Source: Amycolatopsis sp. CA-128772
Lineage (GTDB): Bacteria > Actinomycetota > Actinomycetes > Mycobacteriales > Pseudonocardiaceae
Reading direction: 5' to 3'
Assembly (NCBI RefSeq): GCF_002904295.1
Contig: NZ_PPHG01000026.1
Location: 172,736 to 236,735, forward strand
DNA length: 64,000 nt
Shown here: positions 1-7,778 of the stretch, piece by piece
How the letters are laid out: each line of letters starts with the position of its first letter
How positions within the stretch are numbered: position 1 is the stretch's first letter
Notes under the pieces: generated by a model
Seen by the model: the letters and a program-made list of their open reading frames with translations, nothing else
Told to the model about the DNA's origin: nothing
Databases searched by the model: none
Program-made: the position numbers and the translations under genes

Positions 1-250
1 CTCCGGTGACGCCGCCGCGCGGCCGGATGATCGTCAGCGTGATGTCCGGCGCGCCCGGCGGTCCGGGGACCGTGCGCTCCTCGACGTCGACGGGCCGGTC
101 GCCGACCTGCTGCGCCAACGGCGGGACGATGGTGGCGAAGTGGGCCCGGTTCTCCAGGATCGTGTCCGCGCGCAGCGGGATCCGCTCGACCAGCTCGAGG
201 AACGCGGCCAGGCCCGGCTCGAGTTCCGGGTCGTAGGGGACCGGCTTCAC
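1..250 (-). CDS. alpha/beta hydrolase, HSL family, 3' part cut by window edge
   Basis: The first 83 codons of a second hydrolase of the hormone-sensitive-lipase type; the rest lies beyond base 1. The visible N-terminus reads VKPVPYDPELEPGLAAF and continues to VDVEERTVPGPPGAPDITL, closely matching the same stretch (VDVEERTIPGPEGAPDLTV) in the neighbouring hydrolase at 247-1230, so the two are tandem paralogues. The GTG start at 250-248 overlaps the TGA of the upstream gene in a GTGA four-base overlap, which indicates translational coupling. The catalytic HGGG and GxSxG motifs would lie outside the window, so activity cannot be checked. Probably an esterase acting on the same class of substrate as its neighbour. 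Confidence 0.8.
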   Translation of the reverse strand, partial: MKPVPYDPELEPGLAAFLELVERIPLRADTILENRAHFATIVPPLAQQVGDRPVDVEERTVPGPPGAPDITLTIIRPRGGVTG

Positions 251-1230
251 CGCGCGATCCCGAGGATCCGGCGCAGCCACGAGCTGCGCGTGGCCAGCGC
301 GTCCGCGGTGACCGGCCAGCCGGGCGCGTAGATGTCGAACCCGTGGCACGCGCCGCTCCAGACGTGCAGCTCGGCCGGCCCGCCGGTCGCCCAGATCCGC
401 AGCGCGTACCGGACGTCTTCGTCGCGGAACGGCTCCGCGCTGCCGACCTCGACGAACGCGGGCGGGAGCCCGGAGAGGTCGGCGGCGCGGGCCGGGGCCG
501 CGTAGGGGGACACCGCGTCCGTGCCGGCGGCGTCGCCGAGCAGGGACCGCCAGCCGGCCTCGTTCGCCTCCGTCGTCCACGTGCCGAGCCCGCGGTACTG
601 GCGGCTCGCGACGGTGGTGTTCGTGTCGTCGATCATCGGGCACAGCAGCAGCTGCCCGGCCGGCTGCGGGCCGCCGCGGTCGCGGGCCAGCAGGGCGACG
701 CCGGCGGACAGCCCGCCACCGGCGCTGCCGCCCATGACGACGACCCGCTCGGGGTCGACGCCCAGTTCGGCCGCGTGCTCGACCGTCCACAGGAGACCGG
801 CGTAGCAGTCCTCCACCGGCGCCGGGTGCGGGTGCTCGGGCGCGAGCCGGTACTCGACGTTGACCGCGACGACGCCCAGCTCCAGGACCAGGGCGAGCAG
901 CCGGGGCGTGTCCATCGCCCGGCAGCCGACCATCATCCCGCCGCCGTGGATGTTGTACAGCGCGGGCACCGCGCCGGTCCGCTCCCGCGGCGAGAGGACG
1001 GTGACGGTGAGGTCGGGGGCGCCTTCGGGACCCGGGATGGTCCGCTCTTCGACGTCGACGGGCGCGTCGCCGACGACCTCGGCGGCCGGCGGGAACTGCG
1101 CGGCCATGGCCCGGCGCAGCTCCGGGATCGTCTCCGGGGTGAAGGGCGGCGCGTCCGGCTGGGTCACCTGGGCCAGCACCGGCAGCAGCGCCGGGTCGAA
1201 GGGGACGGGAATCTGCTCGGACATGGTCAC
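247..1230 (-). CDS. alpha/beta hydrolase, HSL/family IV esterase
   Basis: Cytoplasmic esterase or lipase of 327 residues, the normal length for the hormone-sensitive-lipase family. It shows the oxyanion-hole motif HGGGMM, the nucleophile elbow GGSAGG (catalytic Ser) and a C-terminal HGFD that supplies the catalytic His. No signal peptide is present. The ATG overlaps the stop of the aldo/keto reductase upstream (ATGA), and its own stop overlaps the next hydrolase, so reductase, hydrolase and hydrolase form a coupled unit that the alcohol dehydrogenase at 2203-3315 may lead. The context suggests hydrolysis of an ester or lactone intermediate in the island's catabolic route; the substrate cannot be read from sequence. 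Confidence 0.88.
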   Translation of the reverse strand: MTMSEQIPVPFDPALLPVLAQVTQPDAPPFTPETIPELRRAMAAQFPPAAEVVGDAPVDVEERTIPGPEGAPDLTVTVLSPRERTGAVPALYNIHGGGMMVGCRAMDTPRLLALVLELGVVAVNVEYRLAPEHPHPAPVEDCYAGLLWTVEHAAELGVDPERVVVMGGSAGGGLSAGVALLARDRGGPQPAGQLLLCPMIDDTNTTVASRQYRGLGTWTTEANEAGWRSLLGDAAGTDAVSPYAAPARAADLSGLPPAFVEVGSAEPFRDEDVRYALRIWATGGPAELHVWSGACHGFDIYAPGWPVTADALATRSSWLRRILGIAR

Positions 1231-2183
1231 GGTCCTTCCGGGTCGACGATGCCGCGGTCGGCCCAGAACGGCTCGACCAGGGCGCGCAGCTCGTCCGCGC
1301 CGACCCGCTCGACCAGTTCGAGCGCGGCCAGGTTGTCCTCGACCTGGGCCGTCGTGCTCGTGCCGACCAGCGTGGTGACGTTCGCGGGGTGGGTCAGGGT
1401 GAAGGCGACGGCGAGCCGCGCCGCGCTGGTGCCGAGCTTCTCCGCGGTCGCGACGAAGTCGGCGGCCGTGCGGCTGATGGCTTCGCGGACGCCACCGGGG
1501 TCGCGGCCGATCTCGCGGGTCAGCTCGGTGCGCCCGGCGAGGATGCCGCCTTCGAGCACGTCGGAGGCCTGCATGGTGAAGCCCTCGGCGAAGAGCCGGG
1601 CGAACGGCTCACCGTCCGGAATGGACCGCCGGGCGACGCTGTACTTCAGCTGCGCGATCTGCGGTCCGGCTACCCCGCGGGCCGCGGCGATTTCGCGGAG
1701 CCGCTGGATGTTGCCGGCCGACCAGTTGTTGACGCCCCACGCCCGGATCAGCCCGGCGCGGGCCAGCCCGGCGAGGTCGTCGACGAGGTCTTCGAGCGCG
1801 ACGTCGTCGCGGCGCAGGTCGCCGAGGATCACCAGATCGGCCCGGTCGAACCCGCCGCGGGAGAAAGCGTTCTCCAGCTGCGGGCGGAAGCCGTCGTCGC
1901 CGAACGCCTCGATCCACAGCTTGGCCGAGACGAGGTACTCCTCGCGCGGGATCCCGGACGCGCGCATGACCGCGCCCCAGAGGACGTCGGTGTACGCCGG
2001 CGGCATGCCGGGGCCGCCGTAGACGCCGACGTCGAACAGGTTCACGCCCGCGGACACCGCGGCGCGGACCATGGCGACGGCGTCGTGGAAGTGGATCCGG
2101 TCGTAGATGTGCCACGAACCGAGGGAGAGCGCGGAAACCTCGACTTCGGACGATCCGACGCGGCGGCGGGGCAGGGTGGGCAC
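1227..2183 (-). CDS. aldo/keto reductase
   Basis: NAD(P)H-dependent oxidoreductase of the aldo/keto reductase (beta/alpha)8 family, 318 residues. Visible family features are LSLGSWHIYD near the N-terminus, FDVGVYG with the likely catalytic Tyr, SAKLWIE with the Lys, GVNNWS in the middle and a C-terminal nucleotide-binding tail (TTLVGTSTTAQVEDNL). I chose the GTG at 2183 because a GGAGGAG ribosome-binding site lies just upstream; longer frames to 2261 would run through it. It is paralogous to the reductase at 5672-6616 (shared LSLGSW, GVNNW and QLKYS). It ends in an ATGA overlap with the esterase. Confidence 0.88.
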   Translation of the reverse strand: MPTLPRRRVGSSEVEVSALSLGSWHIYDRIHFHDAVAMVRAAVSAGVNLFDVGVYGGPGMPPAYTDVLWGAVMRASGIPREEYLVSAKLWIEAFGDDGFRPQLENAFSRGGFDRADLVILGDLRRDDVALEDLVDDLAGLARAGLIRAWGVNNWSAGNIQRLREIAAARGVAGPQIAQLKYSVARRSIPDGEPFARLFAEGFTMQASDVLEGGILAGRTELTREIGRDPGGVREAISRTAADFVATAEKLGTSAARLAVAFTLTHPANVTTLVGTSTTAQVEDNLAALELVERVGADELRALVEPFWADRGIVDPEGP

Positions 2184-2202
2184 GGAAAACCTCCTCCGGT
2201 GG

Positions 2203-3315
2203 TCAGGGAAGACGGGGGTCGATGACGGCTTTGACTTCGTCGAGCCGGTGCATGGCGGCAATCCGCTCGGAGGCCGAGGACAACCCGGACGGCGTGCCGA
2301 AGAGCTTGTCCCACGGCATCCGGCCGGCGAAGGTGCGGAAGAACGCGATCGCCTCGTGGTAGTCGGCGATGTCGCCGTTGAGCGAGCCGACGACGGTGAG
2401 TTCCTTGCCCATCACCGCACCCAGCGGCACGGGCACTTCGGCGGGCCCGGTGCTGCCCACGACCACGACCGTGCCCCGCTGCGCGGCCATCGCCACGGCT
2501 TCGCGGCCCACCGAAGGGGCGCCGGCGAAGTCGAGCACGAGGTCGCCGCCGTGGCCGCCGGTGAGGTCCCGGACCCGCTCGGCGATCTCTTCGGAGCCGA
2601 GGTCGCCGACGTCCACCGTGGCGTCCGCGCCGAACTCCGCCGCCAGGGCGAGCCGGGACGCGGGCGCGCCGACCGTGAGCACCGTGCCGGCGCCGGAGAT
2701 CCGGGCGACGGCGGTGGCGAACAGGCCGAGCGCGCCGGAACCCTGGACGACCACGTTCGAACCCGGACGCACCCCGCCCGCGCGCCCGTAGGCGCGCAGC
2801 ACCGTCTTGGCCGCGCAGCCCGCCATGGCTGCCCACGTGTCCGGGACTTCGTCCGGCAGCAGCAGTTTCGCCGCGCCCGGGACGACGTAGGCGTACTCGC
2901 TCAGCCCGGCCGTGGCGTACGGCGGGACGTCGGAACGCTGCAGGAACCCGTAGCCCCGCCGGGAACACGCGACCGGCTGGCGCAGCACGGTGCAGCCGTA
3001 GCACTCGCCGCACGTCGACTCCGACCAGCCGATCCGGGCGCCCACCGGGATTTCGCGGCCGAGCGCGTCCCGGGTGGACTCGCCGACGGCGACGACTTCG
3101 CCGGCCATTTCGTGGCCCAGCACCATCGGCAGCATGCCCGGGAAGGACATCTTGCCCGACCAGATCTCCACGTCGGTGCCGCAGAGCGTGGCGCACGAGA
3201 GGCGCACGAGCGCGGCGCCGGGCTCGAGCTCGGCGGGCAGCGGGAGTTCGGTCAGGCGCAGCGGTTCGCCGTGCCCGGTCAGCACCGCCGCGCGGGTGGA
3301 GGTGGGGATGCTCAT
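2203..3315 (-). CDS. zinc-binding alcohol dehydrogenase (MDR family)
   Basis: Medium-chain dehydrogenase/reductase of 370 residues that oxidises an alcohol or reduces a carbonyl with NAD(P). The catalytic zinc site is visible as CGTDVEIW and GHEMAGEV, the structural zinc site as CGECYGC followed by a further Cys in ACSRR, and the Rossmann loop as GSGALGLFA. The start ATG at 3315 has a GGAAGGAGC ribosome-binding site. It is first in a leftward unit transcribed from the divergent promoter near 3364-3379, which carries the island's inverted-repeat operator. The specific substrate is unknown; sorbitol/threonine-type and phosphonate-locus-type relatives are alternatives. Confidence 0.9.
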   Translation of the reverse strand: MSIPTSTRAAVLTGHGEPLRLTELPLPAELEPGAALVRLSCATLCGTDVEIWSGKMSFPGMLPMVLGHEMAGEVVAVGESTRDALGREIPVGARIGWSESTCGECYGCTVLRQPVACSRRGYGFLQRSDVPPYATAGLSEYAYVVPGAAKLLLPDEVPDTWAAMAGCAAKTVLRAYGRAGGVRPGSNVVVQGSGALGLFATAVARISGAGTVLTVGAPASRLALAAEFGADATVDVGDLGSEEIAERVRDLTGGHGGDLVLDFAGAPSVGREAVAMAAQRGTVVVVGSTGPAEVPVPLGAVMGKELTVVGSLNGDIADYHEAIAFFRTFAGRMPWDKLFGTPSGLSSASERIAAMHRLDEVKAVIDPRLP

Positions 3316-3363
3316 CGCGCTCCTTCCGGCGCAGCCGTAGGAGATCGGCCGCGTGATGGGTTA

Positions 3364-3379
3364 GTCTACGGGTGTCGAC
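3364..3379. promoter_or_regulatory. operator site 1 (GTCTAC-N4-GTCGAC), divergent promoter
   Basis: Inverted repeat GTCTAC GGGT GTCGAC between the divergent dehydrogenase (start 3315) and amidohydrolase (start 3419) genes. It overlaps a rightward -10-like TAGTCT (3362-3367) and a leftward -10-like TAGACT (complement of 3363-3368), so one bound dimer would block both promoters. It is one of five related sites in the island (others at 5627, 6631, 7699 and 13566). Confidence 0.7.
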
Positions 3380-3418
3380 GAAAATGTCGAGACCTCACAC
3401 GAACTTCGGGGAGCGCCT

Positions 3419-4762
3419 GTGCCGACACCTGTCGCTGATCTGGTCCTGCGGGGCGGTGCCGTCCACACCTTCGCCGGCCCCGGCGGCGCGACCGCGCTGG
3501 CCGTCCGGGCGGGCCGGGTCCTGCGCGCGGGCACCGACGCCGACGTCCGCGCGCTGACCGGCCCGCGCACCGAGGTGGTGGACCTGGCCGGCCGGGCGGT
3601 GCTGCCCGGCATCAACGACGCCCACCTGCACGCCACCTGGCTCGGCGCGCTGTGGCCGGACACCCTCTTCGGCGACCACGGCGCACCCGGCCCGGGGCCG
3701 GAGCGCCCGCTGCGCACCGGTGCCGAACGCCGGGCCGCGATCCTCAAGGCGGGCGACCTGCTCGCCCGGCTCGGCATCACCAGCTACACCGAGCCCGGGC
3801 TCGGCCCCGGCGAAGACGCGGGCACCACCGGGGCGTTCGGGACCTCCGTCGTCCAGGAGTACCGGGCGCTGGCGGCGGAGGGGCTGCTGCGGGCGCGCGT
3901 CACGGCGTTGTGGCTCTACGGCGAACTGGACGGCCCGAGCACCGTCGAGGACTACCGGGCCGGCTTGGCCGCACTGGACACGTCCAGCCCCGACGAGCGG
4001 GTGCTGCGGTTCGCCGGGGTGAAGATCTTCGCCGACGGCATCCCGCCGATGCGCTCGGCCTACACCCACCGCTGCTACGCCGACGGCAGCCGGGCGCAGC
4101 TGCTGGTGCACGGCGAGAGCGACGCCGACCGCGAAGCCAACCTGACCGCCATGGTCCTCGCCGCCCACCGCGCCGGGCTGCAGGTCGGCGTGCACGCGAC
4201 CGGCGACCGCGCGGTCGACCTGGTCCTGGACGCGGTGGCGCAGGCCCGGGCCGAACACGACACCGACCTGCGCCACTACGTCATCCACGGCGACCTGGTG
4301 AGCGCGGCGCAGCTGACGCGGATGGCCCGGCTGGGGGTCGGGCTGTCGGCTCAGGCGGGCATCGCCGTCCGGACCGTCGGTGCGGTGGACGCGGCGCTCG
4401 GGGCGGGCCACGCCGAGGGCGCGTGGCCCCTGCGGGCGGCGCTGGAGTCGGGTATCCCGCTGTGTCTGACGTCGGACGCCCCGGTCCTCGCCCCCGACTG
4501 GCGGCGCGAGATCGCGGCGGCCGACACCTGGATGGGCCCGGCCGCCGACCCGCGCGCGCGGATGACGGAAATGCTGCGCTGCTACACCGTGCACCCGGCG
4601 CGCCAGGACGGCGCCGAGACGTGGAAGGGCACCCTGGCCGAAGGCATGGTGGCCGACCTCTGCGTGCTGGCCGCGGATCCGCTGACCCTGACCCCGGCCG
4701 AGCTGCCCGACGTCGAGGTGGACCTGACGGTGCTCGGGGGACGGGTGGTGCACGAGCGCTGA
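3419..4762 (+). CDS. amidohydrolase, YtcJ-like (amidohydrolase family 3)
   Basis: Metal-dependent hydrolase of 447 residues in the amidohydrolase superfamily. The N-terminal metal-binding motif is DAHLHATW; later metal and catalytic positions lie in VKIFADGIPP, VGVHATGDRA, YVIHGDLVS and LTSDAPV, in the order expected for YtcJ-type enzymes. No signal peptide, so cytoplasmic. The GTG start at 3419 follows a GGGGAG ribosome-binding site; the leader from operator site 1 is short. It would hydrolyse a C-N or similar bond in the island's substrate. The stop is followed by the palindromic element at 4773-4859, which separates it from the convergent SDR gene. Confidence 0.87.
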   Translation: MPTPVADLVLRGGAVHTFAGPGGATALAVRAGRVLRAGTDADVRALTGPRTEVVDLAGRAVLPGINDAHLHATWLGALWPDTLFGDHGAPGPGPERPLRTGAERRAAILKAGDLLARLGITSYTEPGLGPGEDAGTTGAFGTSVVQEYRALAAEGLLRARVTALWLYGELDGPSTVEDYRAGLAALDTSSPDERVLRFAGVKIFADGIPPMRSAYTHRCYADGSRAQLLVHGESDADREANLTAMVLAAHRAGLQVGVHATGDRAVDLVLDAVAQARAEHDTDLRHYVIHGDLVSAAQLTRMARLGVGLSAQAGIAVRTVGAVDAALGAGHAEGAWPLRAALESGIPLCLTSDAPVLAPDWRREIAAADTWMGPAADPRARMTEMLRCYTVHPARQDGAETWKGTLAEGMVADLCVLAADPLTLTPAELPDVEVDLTVLGGRVVHER

Positions 4763-4772
4763 CCCCGGCCAA

Positions 4773-4859
4773 AACGCCCCAATGTGGCGTTCGGTGCGTC
4801 GGACGCACCGAACGCCACATTGGGTGCGTCGGACGCAACCAACGCCACATTGGGGCGTT
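4773..4859. repeat. palindromic repeat element, probable bidirectional terminator
   Basis: Three tandem, alternately oriented copies of a unit built on AATGTGGCGTT and GGTGCGTC. Bases 4778-4800 and 4802-4824 form a perfect 23-bp inverted repeat around a single G. Alternatively, 4773-4791 pairs perfectly over 19 bp with 4841-4859. It sits exactly between two convergent genes, so it can fold in either transcript and terminate both. The regular, multi-copy design looks like a dispersed genomic palindrome (REP-like) rather than a one-off terminator; that part is inference. Confidence 0.75.
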
Positions 4860-4872
4860 GGGGGACCGGGCG

Positions 4873-5595
4873 TCAGGTGAGCAGCTGGCCGCCGTCGACC
4901 GGGACGCTCGTGCCCGTCATGTGGGCGGCGCGGTCGCTCGCCAGGAACACCACCAGCCCGGCCACGTCTTCGACCGAGGCCATGCGCCGCAACGGGATCC
5001 GGTTCACCCAGGCGTCCCGGGCCGGCGAGCCCTCCGGCAGGCCCGCGGCCAGCATCGGCGTGAGGACCGGGCCCGGGGCGACGGCGTTGACGCGGATTCC
5101 GTGCCCGGCCAGCTCGATGGCCGCCCAGCGGGTCAGGGCGTCCACGGCCGCCTTGCTGCTTTCGTAGCCGCCCATGCCCGGGGTCGGCTGGCGGCCGCCG
5201 ATCGAGGACAGGTTGACGATCACCCCGGGCCGGCCGCCGGCGACCATCTGCCGCGCCACCTGCTGGGTCACCAGGAACGTGCCGTGGACGTTCGTGCGGA
5301 GGATGCCGAGCATGGCGTCGCCGGGCAGGTCCAGCAGCGTGCCGTGCACGCTGAGCAGGCCCGCGTTGTTGACCAGGACGTCGACGGGACCGGCTTCGCC
5401 GAGTGCGCGGGCGATGGAGTCCTCGTCGGTGATGTCGGCGTCGACGCCCCGCACGCCCAGGTCCGCGGCCGCCTCGCCCGCGCCGTGGACGTCGGCGAGC
5501 ACGACGTCGTCGCCCTCGTCGCGGAACGCCGTGGCGATGGCGCGGCCGATCCCGCCCGCCCCTCCGGTCACCGGCACGGTACGGGGAGTGCTCAT
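4873..5595 (-). CDS. short-chain dehydrogenase/reductase (SDR)
   Basis: Classical SDR of 240 residues that uses NAD(P) to interconvert an alcohol and a carbonyl. The cofactor motif is TGGAGGIG (the TGxxxGxG pattern), followed by the NNAG motif, a catalytic Ser in NLSSIGG, and YESSK carrying the catalytic Tyr and Lys. The ATG at 5595 is supported by an AAGGAA ribosome-binding site and gives the standard N-terminus MSTPRTVPVTGG; upstream in-frame extensions look non-coding. It is transcribed leftward from the divergent promoter that holds operator site 2. Role: an oxidoreductase step in the island pathway, substrate unknown. Confidence 0.9.
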   Translation of the reverse strand: MSTPRTVPVTGGAGGIGRAIATAFRDEGDDVVLADVHGAGEAAADLGVRGVDADITDEDSIARALGEAGPVDVLVNNAGLLSVHGTLLDLPGDAMLGILRTNVHGTFLVTQQVARQMVAGGRPGVIVNLSSIGGRQPTPGMGGYESSKAAVDALTRWAAIELAGHGIRVNAVAPGPVLTPMLAAGLPEGSPARDAWVNRIPLRRMASVEDVAGLVVFLASDRAAHMTGTSVPVDGGQLLT

Positions 5596-5626
5596 CAGCG
5601 ATTCCTTTCGCGCAAGGGGGTTTATA

Positions 5627-5642
5627 GTATACAACCGTAGAA
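5627..5642. promoter_or_regulatory. operator site 2 (GTATAC-N4-GTAGAA), divergent promoter
   Basis: Inverted repeat GTATAC AACC GTAGAA in the 76-bp gap between the SDR (start 5595) and the aldo/keto reductase (start 5672). It overlaps a rightward -10-like TATAGT (5623-5628) and a leftward TATACT (complement of 5626-5631), the same arrangement as site 1. Confidence 0.7.
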
Positions 5643-5671
5643 AATAAACCATCGGCGCGCAGGAGGAAACA

Positions 5672-6616
5672 GTGCGACAACGACACCTTGGTGACCGTGC
5701 GGTCCCGGTCCTGTCGCTGGGCTCGTGGAACACCTGGGACCGGGTGGAGTTCGGCGAGGCGGTGACCATGATCGCCCGCGCGGCCGAGCTCGGCTGCGCG
5801 TTCTTCGACGTCGCCCAGTACGACATGGGCCCGCACGCCGAGAACGCCCGCACCGACCTGATCTTCGGCGAGGCGGTGCGCGAGGCGGGGCTGGCCCGCG
5901 AAGACTGGCTCTACTGCGGGAAACTCTGGCTCTGGGACTACCCGCGCACCGGGTTCGGGCCGCAGCTGCGCACCGCGCTCGAGCGGGTCGGGACCGACCA
6001 CGCCGATTTCGTCGTGGTCGGCGACTACTTCGGCGAGCTCGACGTCGAACGCGTGGTCGCCGACGTCGCCGAGCAGCTCGACGCCGGCCGGTTCACCGCC
6101 TGGGGCGTCAACAACTGGCGGTTCGCCGACGTGCGCGCGGCGATCGACGTCGCCCGCCGCCGTGGTCTGGTGCCGCCGTCCTTCGCCCAGCTGAAGTACA
6201 GCCTGGTGCGCCGGTCGATGGCCGAAGGCGGGTACTACGCGCCCCTGTTCGCCTCCGGGGAGCTCGCCCTGCAGGCGTCGGACATCTTCGAAGGTGGTCT
6301 GCTGGTCGGTAATTTGCGGCCCGGCCGCAAGATCGGCGCGGACGTCGGCGGGATCCGCGAGCGGATCGCCGGCGCGTGGCCCGCGGTGCGGCGCGCGGCC
6401 GGCGAGCTCGGCGTGTCCCCGGCGCAGCTCGGCATCGCCTTCTGCCTCGCGAATCCGGCGACGGCCAACGTGCTCGTCGGGGCGTCCCGGCTGGCGCAGC
6501 TCGAGGAAAACGCCGCCGCCGTCGAGCTGGCGGACACCCTCGGTGCGGAGCGGATCCGCGCGCTCACCGAAGAATTCCGCCTCGATCGCGAAGTTGCGGC
6601 CGACGGGACCTGGTGA
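5672..6616 (+). CDS. aldo/keto reductase (second copy)
   Basis: NAD(P)H-dependent oxidoreductase of 314 residues, paralogous to the protein at 1227-2183. It shares LSLGSWNTWDR near the N-terminus, FDVAQYD with the putative catalytic Tyr, YCGKLWLW with the Lys, GVNNWRF and the C-terminal NVLVGASRLAQLEEN cofactor tail. The GTG start is set by a strong AGGAGG ribosome-binding site at 5661-5666. It is transcribed from the promoter with operator site 2, divergently from the SDR. Two paralogous reductases under one operator type suggest two similar carbonyl steps or two related substrates. Confidence 0.88.
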   Translation: MRQRHLGDRAVPVLSLGSWNTWDRVEFGEAVTMIARAAELGCAFFDVAQYDMGPHAENARTDLIFGEAVREAGLAREDWLYCGKLWLWDYPRTGFGPQLRTALERVGTDHADFVVVGDYFGELDVERVVADVAEQLDAGRFTAWGVNNWRFADVRAAIDVARRRGLVPPSFAQLKYSLVRRSMAEGGYYAPLFASGELALQASDIFEGGLLVGNLRPGRKIGADVGGIRERIAGAWPAVRRAAGELGVSPAQLGIAFCLANPATANVLVGASRLAQLEENAAAVELADTLGAERIRALTEEFRLDREVAADGTW

Positions 6617-6630
6617 CGGCGCCGGTTTAT

Positions 6631-6646
6631 GTCTACAGTCGTAGAA
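6631..6646. promoter_or_regulatory. operator site 3 (GTCTAC-N4-GTAGAA)
   Basis: Inverted repeat GTCTAC AGTC GTAGAA upstream of the methyltransferase-like gene, containing a -10-like TACAGT at 6634-6639. The predicted transcript start is near 6646, some 30 nt before the ATG at 6677. Confidence 0.7.
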
Positions 6647-6676
6647 ACTTCCCGCCCTCCCGAGAGGAGTTCCCCG

Positions 6677-7654
6677 ATGACCGCCCCCGTCCCGGACCGC
6701 ATCGTCGACATCGCGATCGGCTACATGGGAGCCAAGCAGTTGTTCGCCGCGTCGCGGATCGGGTTGTTCCCGGCGCTGGCCGACGGTCCCCGGACGGCCG
6801 GCGAGCTCGCCGGCGTCACCGGCGTCAGCCCCCGCCTGGCCCGGATCCTCGCCGACGCGATGAACGCGCTCGGGCTGCTCGACCGCGAACACGGCCGGTA
6901 CCGCCTCGCCGCCGACGCCGAGGCGTACCTCGGTGGCCGGGGAACCACCGATCTGACGCCGTTCGTCCAGTTCCTCAACGAAATCAGCTACGGGCACTGG
7001 CTGCAGTTCGACACCGCGGTGGACTCGGGTGAGCCCGGCGACCTGCAGATGGACGACGGGCGCTGGGCCACGTTCATGGGCGGGGTGATGCGGTACAACG
7101 CGCTGCACGCCGCCATGCTGGCCCGGGCGTTCGACTTCGCGCCCTACCGCTCGCTGCTCGACCTCGGTGGCCTTTCGCCCGAGTTCTCGCTCGGTGCGTT
7201 GCGCGCCAACGACGGCCTGGCGGTGCGGTTCGTCTTCGCGCCGGACTTCACCGAAGGCGTCACCAACGCCGTGAAGTCGGCCGGGTTCGACGACCGCGTG
7301 CGCGTCGAGCCGGCCGAGACCGAAACGGCCGCCCCCGGCGGCGACCACGACCTCGTTCTGCTCAACCACGTGATCCACCGGTTCACCGCCGGGCAGAACC
7401 GGGCGATCGTGGCGAACGCCCGCGCCGCCGCCGCGCCCGGCGCGACGTTGCTGCTGCTCGACTTCTTCCTCGACGACGACGAGCGGCAGCGGCCCATCGA
7501 CGCGCTGCACGCGGGGGAGTACTTCGTCATCGACGGCACGGTCGTCTACCCCGAGGCCGAGGTGCGCGGCTGGCTGGCCGACGCCGGCTGGCGGGTGCGC
7601 GAAGTCCTGGCCCTGCCGGGAAGCCCGCGCGTCCTCGTCGCCGAAGCAGTCTGA
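6677..7654 (+). CDS. O-methyltransferase-fold protein with degenerate SAM motif
   Basis: Protein of about 325 residues with the two-domain layout of plant- and antibiotic-type O-methyltransferases. The N-terminal winged-helix dimerisation domain runs from GYMGAKQLFAASRIGLF through PRLARILADAMNALGLL, and a Rossmann-like domain follows. The SAM-binding loop, normally DxGGGxG, reads DLGGLSPEFSLG, so the second half of the glycine motif is lost. The region that normally carries the catalytic His reads LLNHVIHRF. I chose the ATG at 6677, which has GAGAGGAG upstream; an ATG at 6629 lies inside the promoter. It may be a methyltransferase, or a relative repurposed for another reaction, as known for some members of this fold. 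Confidence 0.75.
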   Translation: MTAPVPDRIVDIAIGYMGAKQLFAASRIGLFPALADGPRTAGELAGVTGVSPRLARILADAMNALGLLDREHGRYRLAADAEAYLGGRGTTDLTPFVQFLNEISYGHWLQFDTAVDSGEPGDLQMDDGRWATFMGGVMRYNALHAAMLARAFDFAPYRSLLDLGGLSPEFSLGALRANDGLAVRFVFAPDFTEGVTNAVKSAGFDDRVRVEPAETETAAPGGDHDLVLLNHVIHRFTAGQNRAIVANARAAAAPGATLLLLDFFLDDDERQRPIDALHAGEYFVIDGTVVYPEAEVRGWLADAGWRVREVLALPGSPRVLVAEAV

Positions 7655-7698
7655 CCCGAAAGTGTGCAACGCCGTGGCGGCGGCCCGTTGATTTTATA

Positions 7699-7714
7699 GC
7701 CGACAGTCGTAGAC
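7699..7714. promoter_or_regulatory. operator site 4 (GCCGAC-N4-GTAGAC) with promoter
   Basis: Inverted repeat GCCGAC AGTC GTAGAC about 65 bp before the ABC transporter operon. A plausible promoter is visible: TTGATT (7688-7693), a 16-bp spacer and TAGACT (7710-7715), with the operator covering the spacer end and the -10 element. This is the best -35/-10 pair among the five sites. Confidence 0.7.
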
Positions 7715-7778
7715 TAACCCCGGTCGAGGGTGAGCCCGGTCTCACCCGCACGCCGGGAGTACCCGAAAGAAGGACTCA

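Noticed and set aside
4773..4859. CRISPR array
   Set aside because: Only three units, alternately oriented and without unique spacers; a palindromic element explains it.
3395..7669. Very long open frame on the minus strand opposite several genes (about 1400 codons)
   Set aside because: It lies antisense to well-supported enzymes, has the Arg/Gly/Pro-rich composition of a GC-driven shadow frame and shows no domain. The same holds for long frames at 49160-52336 (+) and 57027-59624 (-) beyond their real genes.
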